Of a DNA stretch of 6,062 bases, positions 1 to 5,537 are shown piece after piece. Under the pieces are notes generated by a model. That model was not told the DNA's origin. It ran no database searches and saw only the letters and a list, made by a program, of their open reading frames with translations. How positions within the stretch are numbered: the first letter of the stretch is position 1; each line of letters begins with the position of its first letter. The position numbers were made by a program, and so were the translations under genes. Origin of the DNA: Chryseobacterium gleum (lineage in GTDB: Bacteria > Bacteroidota > Bacteroidia > Flavobacteriales_D > Sanyastnellaceae); contig CALQJP020000162.1 in NCBI GenBank assembly GCA_943330925.2, positions 1 to 6,062 of the forward strand. The letters run 5' to 3'.

Positions 1-640
1 AGAGCGCCATGGCTACTTTTTTCGCAGGTGTGATGCGGTCTTCGCCATACAGAATCATGCTGTGCGATATGTCAATCATCAGCACCGTCGAGGCTTGTGC
101 GAGGTATTCCGTTTCAAAAACCTCCAGGTCATTTTCAGTGAGCATGAAGTCGTTAATGCCATGCGCTATTTGAGCATTGCGCATCGATTCACTCATGAGA
201 ATCTGATCGGGCTTGTCGCCGAAAACAAACGGCCTGCGCAATTCTGTGGCTTCGTCGCCAGTGCCGGCTTGTTTGGTTTTGTGGCTGCCTTGCTGCGACT
301 TTTTCATTTTGCCGAACAGCTGGTCGAGGTTGCGTTGGCGCATGGCTTGCTCGCTCTTCCCGGTGAGGGAACTGCCGCTTCCTTTACCCTTGCCGCCTTG
401 CCCGGGTGCATATTTTTCACGCAAAAATCCTTTGCGCTTCAGCTCCTGTTCGAAGTCGTCGCGGGTGTAGGTGTCGGAAAAAAGCGGGCGTTGCTTATCG
501 ATTTCTTCCATGAAATCGAGTGCTTCATTCGGGTCGCCGTTGGTGTAGTTGAGCAGCTCAATAAATAACGGCAGCAACCTGTCGAACGGCGTTCGCAGGT
601 CATCTTCCGGGATATATCGGTGAAACTCAAATCCAATCAT
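1..640 (-). CDS. vWA (von Willebrand factor A) domain protein, partial (C-terminal part beyond left edge)
   Basis: Reading the minus strand from the ATG at 640-638 gives 213 uninterrupted residues to the window edge. It opens with MIGFEFHRYIPEDD, followed by a helical segment around TPFDRLLPLFIELLNYTNGD (residues 17-36). A Gly/Lys/Ser-rich linker lies at about 79-96, followed by a basic helix (QRNLDQLFGKMKK, 102-114). The vWA fold begins near residue 184, where STVLMID leads into D190-I-S192-H-S194. This is an intact DxSxS metal-binding (MIDAS) motif, followed by MILYGEDRITPAKKVAMAL. The pattern matches a family of about 370 residues that I remember from Bacteroidetes, usually encoded beside a magnesium-chelatase-like AAA ATPase; that partner would lie outside this window. 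By analogy it probably acts in the cytoplasm as a metal-dependent adaptor for the ATPase, but its substrate is unknown. It is co-oriented with cvpA, 87 bases downstream of it. Family call firm, role uncertain. Confidence 0.88.
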   Translation of the reverse strand, partial: MIGFEFHRYIPEDDLRTPFDRLLPLFIELLNYTNGDPNEALDFMEEIDKQRPLFSDTYTRDDFEQELKRKGFLREKYAPGQGGKGKGSGSSLTGKSEQAMRQRNLDQLFGKMKKSQQGSHKTKQAGTGDEATELRRPFVFGDKPDQILMSESMRNAQIAHGINDFMLTENDLEVFETEYLAQASTVLMIDISHSMILYGEDRITPAKKVAMAL

Positions 641-684
641 GGCTATACAACAACTCGATTGCTCAAAGGTTGCAAGCTATGGCA

Positions 685-700
685 CCTTCCCGAGGGAAGG
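685..700. other. Short inverted repeat between cvpA and the vWA gene
   Basis: CCTTCC (685-690) and GGAAGG (695-700) are perfect complements separated by CGAG, so the transcript of either strand could form a 6-bp GC-rich hairpin with a four-base loop. It sits in the 87-base gap after the cvpA stop codon and before the vWA start. No T-run follows on the minus strand (the next bases are TGCCATAGC), so it is not a canonical intrinsic terminator. It could weakly attenuate transcription, stabilise the upstream mRNA end, or be chance. Confidence 0.35.
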
Positions 701-727
701 CTGAGGAAAAGCAGGCTAACAGGCAGG

Positions 728-1279
728 TTAATTCTTCTCTTCCTGCGCTACGATGATGGGTGCAAGCTGCTGTGCTTCGAGTTTCTTGAAAAACTCGCTT
801 TCCTCCATGGAAGGAAGCAAAAACAGGGAGAAGTTGTAAATCGGCTCGTAGAAATAGGAATGTTCCTTTTGTTTGTTGGGAAGCCACCCGTATTTGCGAT
901 CGAGCGCATTGAATAGCACGAACACGATGCTCGGGAACAACAAGGTTTTGGTGAGCGAAAAGAAGGCTCCCCCAATTTGATTCCAGCGCTCTGCTCCGCC
1001 TGCGCTCACGGTTTGGGTGATGAGCTTGCCCATGAAGTAGAGCCCCACAAATACAAGCACCAACACCACTACAAACGACACAATCGGTAAGCTTTCCGAG
1101 TTCATGTCGAACTTGGAACGCAGGAAGTTGGCCATCCAGTCGCTCAAATGAACGCCTGCATAAAGCCCCACGAAAAGGGCGAGCATGGAGAATACCTCCA
1201 TCACGAAGCCATTGCGCCAGCCGCGCCAAATGGCGAGCCCGATGGGGATGAGCAGAAAAAGGTCGAGATAGCTAACCAT
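728..1279 (-). CDS. cvpA: CvpA family inner-membrane protein
   Basis: This is a 183-residue integral membrane protein of the CvpA family (colicin V production protein). In proteobacteria the family is linked to envelope homeostasis and colicin V export, but its biochemical activity is not established. Four hydrophobic segments are visible at about residues 5-18, 26-44, 66-87 and 106-125. Family hallmarks are R19-G20 with G24 and E28 after the first segment, and the WNQIGGAFFSLTKTLL block (99-114), which resembles the conserved Gly-rich entry to the last helix. A hydrophilic tail ends in QEEKN. I chose the ATG at 1279 because MVSYLDLFLLIPI matches the usual CvpA beginning. An in-frame GTG at 1300 would add seven residues (190 in total). 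No Shine-Dalgarno sequence favours either start. It lies on the same strand as the vWA gene and is divergent from the exporter operon. Membership is clear; cellular role in this organism is not. Confidence 0.87.
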   Translation of the reverse strand: MVSYLDLFLLIPIGLAIWRGWRNGFVMEVFSMLALFVGLYAGVHLSDWMANFLRSKFDMNSESLPIVSFVVVLVLVFVGLYFMGKLITQTVSAGGAERWNQIGGAFFSLTKTLLFPSIVFVLFNALDRKYGWLPNKQKEHSYFYEPIYNFSLFLLPSMEESEFFKKLEAQQLAPIIVAQEEKN

Positions 1280-1394
1280 GGAAACGAATATAAAATTCAC
1301 ACACTCGCTCGAACGGCAGCCTTTTCGGAGTTTTAAACACAGGGCTTTGAATGACCGAATGCCGGAATCACAGAGAATCGGAATCCCCTACGCG

Positions 1395-1423
1395 CTGTCA
1401 TCCCCTTGCTTTTAGTACATTTG
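1395..1423 (+). promoter_or_regulatory. Putative Bacteroidetes sigma-A promoter of the exporter operon
   Basis: TACATTTG at 1416-1423 is an exact match to the Bacteroidetes -7 consensus TAnnTTTG. The expected -33 TTG is only approximated, by CTG at 1395-1397, 18 bases upstream of the -7 element. Transcription would start around 1429-1431, leaving a leader of roughly 25 bases before the ATG at 1455. The leader is AT-rich (TTAATTAAACCAAG) and lacks a Shine-Dalgarno sequence, as is usual in this phylum. The position directly ahead of a four-gene co-oriented cluster supports the call; the weak -33 box limits confidence. Confidence 0.6.
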
Positions 1424-1454
1424 TCACAAAGCGCTTTTCCTTAATTAAACCAAG

Positions 1455-2330
1455 ATGTCAGCCAACGCAGAAAGTCAGGAGCAGTGGGATGTTGTAATAG
1501 AGCCCGATTATCCGTTATTCAATCTTCGCCTCAAGGAGGTATGGAGTTACCGCGATTTGTTGTGGATTTTGGTTTTCCGAAACTTTGTTGCCCAGTATAA
1601 GCAAACGCTTCTGGGGCCGGTGTGGTTTTTCATTCAGCCTATGCTCACCACACTCACCTTCATGGTCATTTTCGGAGCCATCGCTCAGATTCCGACCGGA
1701 GGCATTCCGCAGCCGCTGTTCTACTTGAGCGGCGTTGTTATCTGGACCTATTTCTCCGATTGCCTCGTGAAGACAAGCACGGTGTTTAAGGACAATGCGG
1801 GTGTGTTTGGGAAGGTTTATTTCCCGCGTCTCATCATACCGTTGAGTATCATCGTTAGCAACCTTATCAAGTTCGCTCTTCAGTCAGTTCTTTTCGTATT
1901 GGTGTTGCTCTATTACGTCTATTTCAAAGGCGATGTTTTTCAGCTGCACACCACTTCGTTCTTGTTCATGTTGCCGGTGTTTCTGTTGCTCATGGCGCTG
2001 CTGGGGTTGAGCCTGGGCATGATTATCAGCTCGCTCACTACCAAGTATCGCGACTTGGCTTTTCTGGTTGCATTTGGAGTGCAACTTCTCATGTATGCTA
2101 CGCCCGTAGTTTATCCGCTCGACAGTGAGCGCGTGCGAAGCCTGGCCGGCAACTTTTTGCAGTGGAATCCGCTTGCTCCTATTTTCGAAGGGGTGCGAAA
2201 GGGATTGTTCGGCACCGGATTTTTTGAATGGTGGTATTTCGGTTATGCGGTTGCCGTGACCGTGGTGTTAATGTTTGTTGCCATCATCGTATTCAATAAA
2301 GTAGAACGTAACTTCATCGATACTGTATAA
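1455..2330 (+). CDS. wzm: ABC-2 type polysaccharide exporter, permease subunit (Wzm-like)
   Basis: This 291-residue protein is the membrane subunit of a Wzm/KpsM/TagG-type ABC exporter that moves lipid-linked polysaccharide across the inner membrane. A cytoplasmic N-terminus leads into the family block W30-SYRDLLWIL, then RNFVAQYKQTLLGPVWFFIQP (residues 42-62), the amphipathic gate helix and first membrane entry. Hydrophobic segments lie at about 54-76, 87-100, 127-155, 168-192, 203-221 and 262-281. Other family signatures are SSLTTKYRD (192-200), LMYATPVVYP (212-221) and WNPLAPIFEGVRKG (237-250). Length is close to that of typical Wzm proteins (about 260-290). The ATG at 1455 is preceded by an AT-rich leader. 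The ATPase gene follows after 11 bases, as expected for a two-subunit transporter. Family assignment is firm; the exported glycan is not known, and O-antigen is more likely than teichoic acid for a Gram-negative host. The gene symbol is by family resemblance. Confidence 0.93.
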   Translation: MSANAESQEQWDVVIEPDYPLFNLRLKEVWSYRDLLWILVFRNFVAQYKQTLLGPVWFFIQPMLTTLTFMVIFGAIAQIPTGGIPQPLFYLSGVVIWTYFSDCLVKTSTVFKDNAGVFGKVYFPRLIIPLSIIVSNLIKFALQSVLFVLVLLYYVYFKGDVFQLHTTSFLFMLPVFLLLMALLGLSLGMIISSLTTKYRDLAFLVAFGVQLLMYATPVVYPLDSERVRSLAGNFLQWNPLAPIFEGVRKGLFGTGFFEWWYFGYAVAVTVVLMFVAIIVFNKVERNFIDTV

Positions 2331-2341
2331 AGCCCCTCGCT

Positions 2342-3625
2342 ATGTCAAAAGCCATTGAAGTATCGCACCTTTCCAAACTGTATCGATTGGGTTCAATTGG
2401 AACCGGCAACCTGTCGCACGACTTCCAGCGTTGGTTGGCTAAGGTGCGCGGAAAGGAAGATCCATACATGGTCATCGGTAAGCAAAACAACCGCGAGGCG
2501 GGTGGCAAAAATGATGTGGTGTATAGCCTGCACGACATCAGCTTCTCCATTAATCAGGGCGATTCGGTGGGTATCATCGGTCGCAACGGTGCCGGCAAAA
2601 GCACTTTGCTAAAGGTGTTGAGCCGAATCACAAGTCCTACTTCGGGCTCTGTGAAGGTGCGCGGTCGTGTGGCCAGTTTGCTGGAGGTCGGAACAGGCTT
2701 TCACCCCGAATTGAGCGGACGTGAAAACATCTTCCTCAACGGTTCTATTTTGGGTATGCGCCGTCATGAAATCAACTCGAAGCTCGAGGAGATCATTGAG
2801 TTTTCCGGTGTTGAGCGTTACATTGATACTCCTGTAAAACGATATTCTTCCGGCATGTATGTGCGACTTGCATTTGCTGTGGCTGCTCACCTGGAGCCGG
2901 AAATTCTCATTGTGGATGAGGTGCTGGCTGTGGGCGATGCGGAGTTCCAGAAAAAATGTTTGGGCAAAATGAATCAGGTAAGCACAAACGAAGGCCGCAC
3001 CGTTTTGTTTGTAAGCCACAATCTGACTGCAGTTGAAACGCTTTGCAATCAGGGTATTTATCTCGATATGGGAAGACTTGCCATGCAAGGCCCAACACTC
3101 GATGTAGTGCGCGAATATGTGTCGCGTGACTTGCTCGCACGACGCGTTGTAAAGTCCACGGAAAGTAAAAAGTTGGGCAACGAACAGATCACCATCGTGG
3201 AGGCAGCGGTTGAAAACGGCAGCTCGGAAAACCCAACAGACATCATCGATATCTCTTCGGATGTGCGCTTGAAGATCACCTTGATCAATCACACCAAAGA
3301 CCACCATCTTTCGGTCGGGTTCGATTTGAAAACAGCCAAAGAAGAAGTTGTGTTCGGTTCAGGTGGCAAGTTGCATTGTCCGCCCGAAATGCCAACCGCA
3401 TTTACGTGCGTCATTCCCGGCAACTTCCTCAACGATGACTTATACCAAATGGATATTTACTTCCATACGCCCGGCATGAGCAAGTTGTTTGCGCAACGGA
3501 GTATGGTTTCGTTTGAAATAAAAGATCAAGCACGCGACAATGGATTCTTGGGCAAAATAAACGGTATGATACGTCCGCAGTTGCAGTGGGCGTCTTCCGC
3601 CTCAATCAATTCAAACGTCGGATAG
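2342..3625 (+). CDS. wzt: ABC-type polysaccharide exporter, ATP-binding subunit with C-terminal Wzt-like glycan-binding domain
   Basis: This 427-residue ATPase energises the Wzm-type permease encoded just upstream. The nucleotide-binding domain spans about residues 4-250. The Walker A motif is GRNGAGKST (80-88), the signature KRYSSGM lies at 166-172, Walker B is ILIVDE with catalytic E193, the D-loop AVGD is at 196-199 and the switch histidine is H226 in VSHN. The ~40-residue stretch between the first strand and the YSLHDISF block (about 16-60) is the insertion typical of the Wzt/TagH subfamily. A linker leads to a predicted beta-sandwich at about 282-395, starting EQITIVEAAVENG. This is the position and length of the Wzt C-terminal domain that, in E. 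coli O9a, recognises the modified end of the finished O-antigen chain. The last ~30 residues are a less conserved tail. All ATPase residues are intact. The next gene begins three bases after the stop. The NBD call is very secure; the ligand of the C-terminal domain is unknown. Confidence 0.95.
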   Translation: MSKAIEVSHLSKLYRLGSIGTGNLSHDFQRWLAKVRGKEDPYMVIGKQNNREAGGKNDVVYSLHDISFSINQGDSVGIIGRNGAGKSTLLKVLSRITSPTSGSVKVRGRVASLLEVGTGFHPELSGRENIFLNGSILGMRRHEINSKLEEIIEFSGVERYIDTPVKRYSSGMYVRLAFAVAAHLEPEILIVDEVLAVGDAEFQKKCLGKMNQVSTNEGRTVLFVSHNLTAVETLCNQGIYLDMGRLAMQGPTLDVVREYVSRDLLARRVVKSTESKKLGNEQITIVEAAVENGSSENPTDIIDISSDVRLKITLINHTKDHHLSVGFDLKTAKEEVVFGSGGKLHCPPEMPTAFTCVIPGNFLNDDLYQMDIYFHTPGMSKLFAQRSMVSFEIKDQARDNGFLGKINGMIRPQLQWASSASINSNVG

Positions 3626-3628
3626 GGT

Positions 3629-5530
3629 ATGTTCAGCTTTTTTAACCGGTGGGCCGAAAGGTTGTACAACAAGCAGATTGATGCAACCGGTTTGGCGGTA
3701 TTCCGAGTTTCTTTTTTTCTGGTTTTTTTTCTCGAAGTCTTGCATTTGTTCGAGGTCAGACATCTTTTGTATGACGTGGTCCCGTACCTGCAACCCGCAG
3801 ATATTGATTCGAGTTATCTCCTTGTTTTCTGGTTAGTCATTCTTGCTTTAATCATTGTCGGAGCTGCCACACGCGTCGCTGCAATAATCAACTATGTGCT
3901 GACGGTTCATTTTATGGGGCTTGCAAAGCTCTATGAATACCATATGTTTCATGCTTACCTTATCGTTAGTTTCCTTGTGATTTTCATTCCGGTTTCCAGG
4001 GTAATGTCTTTAGATGCAATATGGACACGGCTGAAAAATTCGGGAACAAGAATTCGATATCGCACCAACACAAAGGTTCCGGTTTTAGCGTATTACGCTC
4101 TTGTGTTCACGGGAATTGGATTGGTCTATTTCGATTCTGTTTTCTATAAGATGATGAGTAACCTGTGGCGCTATGGACTGGCCTTGTGGACTCCATGTTC
4201 AGTGCCAATGGCAGTGATCAGCGACAACACTTATCTCTTGAATATTAAATGGCTATGCATAGGCTTGTCATACGTAGCCCTCTTGTTTGAAGCGACGTTC
4301 ATTTTTCTGTTTTTCAGAAAGAAGTGGAGATGGCCTGTTTTTATTGTAGGTGTGGGTTTGCACCTCTCCATTCTCTTCCAATACCCTATTCCACTGTTTG
4401 CTTTGGGCTATGTCGCAATGTATTTGTTGCTTGTTCCTGTTGGTTTTTGGAGCAGACTATCGAGAGTATTCACGTACAAGAAGCCGCAATTTGTTTTTTT
4501 ATATGATGGTGAGTGTCCTTTGTGTATTCGAACGGTTATTGTACTTGAAGCGTTTGATGTGTTAGGAGCTATTCAGTTCCAATCGCTGCAAAATGGAGGG
4601 TTTTCTCACTCCGCAGTTCAAGGTGTCTCTGAAGGTGCACTCATAAATGATATTCATGTAGTTAATGCGAAGGGTAGGCTATTCAAAGGCGCAGAGGCAT
4701 ATGCGCAAATTCTAACACGCATCCCTTTCTTGTTTCTTTTAGGTGGGCTGATGCAATTGCCCGGGTTTAAGCATTTGGCAAACTATACATACAGATTGAT
4801 TGCCGACAATAGGTTAACGGAAAGATGTACCGAGGATAATTGTGGTTATTCACCCCCGGCTCCCTTGGTAGATTCAGATGCCATTAAGCTGACGCAGAAA
4901 CTTACGCTGGGAGCCCTTCGGATTAAACTGATTTCTTTCGCCATGATGGTCTTGTTTTTTTTACAGGCCATCTCAACCTACAATTCTGTTGCGTTCGATG
5001 CAATGAAAAGTACTGTGGGACTCGAAAACTCCAGAATGGAAAATAGTATTCAGAGGTTTACTCAGCCGCTCCGCAATTTGAGCAAAGTGTTATGGGGGAT
5101 AACTCCGCATACCGTTTTCCTCGATGGTCATTTTGAAGGATACAATCATATCCTTGCGGTGGAGTATTTGGCTCCTGAAGGTGAGAAGAATATTTGGCTG
5201 CCAATAACCCGATACACAGGTCAACCCGGCGAGTATCAAAATGGTCCCTTGTGGACAAGCTGGAGTTTTCGTGTTACCGGACCTCATTTGAGAGACGATA
5301 AGTTGCAGAAAGGATTGCGTGATTACACCGCATTTTGGATAGGTCAAACCCACCACAGTTTCAAAGATGCGCGTTTTAGAATTTGGGTTAAATACATGGA
5401 TACGCCTGCGGGTTGGGAGTACAACTTCCTGCGCAATCAAATGGCCAAGCCCTGGAACGACGCCGGAACGGTGCAATGGAGCAACAAAGAGTTCTCCACC
5501 CAACTCGTCAACATAGAAGAAATCCGTTAA
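3629..5530 (+). CDS. HTTM (vitamin-K-dependent carboxylase-like) membrane protein fused to a DCC/DUF393 thiol-redox domain
   Basis: This 633-residue protein has three visible parts. Residues ~15-275 are polytopic, with hydrophobic segments near 22-42, 62-80, 84-98, 106-122, 151-169, 206-229, 235-252 and 254-272. They resemble the HTTM region shared by bacterial proteins and animal gamma-glutamyl carboxylase: FHAYL (107-111), IPVSRVMSLD (120-129) and VYFDSVFYKMMSNLWRYG (166-183). Residues ~286-395 match the DCC (DUF393) family, a thioredoxin-like fold: FLYDGECPLC holds the D293-x2-C296-x2-C299 motif, and the end PGFKHLANYTYRLIADNR is also typical. A further membrane segment (about 431-448) precedes a 180-residue C-terminal region rich in Trp and Tyr that I do not recognise. 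If the N-terminus is cytoplasmic with eight HTTM helices, DCC would be cytoplasmic and the C-terminal domain periplasmic (inference). It starts three bases after wzt and is followed seven bases later by an epimerase gene. Substrate unknown; a carboxylase or quinone-linked redox role is only a hypothesis. Confidence 0.82.
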   Translation: MFSFFNRWAERLYNKQIDATGLAVFRVSFFLVFFLEVLHLFEVRHLLYDVVPYLQPADIDSSYLLVFWLVILALIIVGAATRVAAIINYVLTVHFMGLAKLYEYHMFHAYLIVSFLVIFIPVSRVMSLDAIWTRLKNSGTRIRYRTNTKVPVLAYYALVFTGIGLVYFDSVFYKMMSNLWRYGLALWTPCSVPMAVISDNTYLLNIKWLCIGLSYVALLFEATFIFLFFRKKWRWPVFIVGVGLHLSILFQYPIPLFALGYVAMYLLLVPVGFWSRLSRVFTYKKPQFVFLYDGECPLCIRTVIVLEAFDVLGAIQFQSLQNGGFSHSAVQGVSEGALINDIHVVNAKGRLFKGAEAYAQILTRIPFLFLLGGLMQLPGFKHLANYTYRLIADNRLTERCTEDNCGYSPPAPLVDSDAIKLTQKLTLGALRIKLISFAMMVLFFLQAISTYNSVAFDAMKSTVGLENSRMENSIQRFTQPLRNLSKVLWGITPHTVFLDGHFEGYNHILAVEYLAPEGEKNIWLPITRYTGQPGEYQNGPLWTSWSFRVTGPHLRDDKLQKGLRDYTAFWIGQTHHSFKDARFRIWVKYMDTPAGWEYNFLRNQMAKPWNDAGTVQWSNKEFSTQLVNIEEIR

Positions 5531-5537
5531 GCGCCGA

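Noticed and set aside
62..568. Open plus-strand frame of 168 codons opposite the vWA gene
   Set aside because: It lies entirely antisense to a minus-strand frame with a clear vWA MIDAS motif and coherent family pattern; its own translation has no recognisable domain.
664..671. AACCTTTG on the minus strand as a possible promoter for the vWA gene
   Set aside because: The first base mismatches the consensus and there is no -33 TTG at suitable spacing, so chance is as likely.
663..1229. Open minus-strand frame of 188 codons overlapping cvpA in another frame
   Set aside because: The translation is Arg/Cys/His-rich and non-domain-like, while the overlapping frame is a clear CvpA protein.
1285..1292. 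TATATTCG on the minus strand as a possible -7 element for cvpA
   Set aside because: It has one mismatch to TAnnTTTG, no TTG at the -33 distance, and would place the start of transcription at or beyond the ATG, giving a leaderless mRNA.
1363..1385. Two copies of CGGAATC (1363-1369 and 1379-1385) in the divergent intergenic region, considered as an operator
   Set aside because: Seven-base direct repeats 16 bases apart are weak evidence by themselves, and the flanking bases do not extend the match.
1441..1448. Palindrome TTAATTAA just before the wzm start
   Set aside because: Eight AT-only bases are easily explained by the AT-rich leader typical of Bacteroidetes starts; no larger symmetric site surrounds it.
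2609..3307. Long minus-strand frame of 232 codons opposite wzt
   Set aside because: It is antisense to the ATPase with all its ABC motifs; the translation is Cys/His-rich without any family pattern, as expected of a shadow frame.
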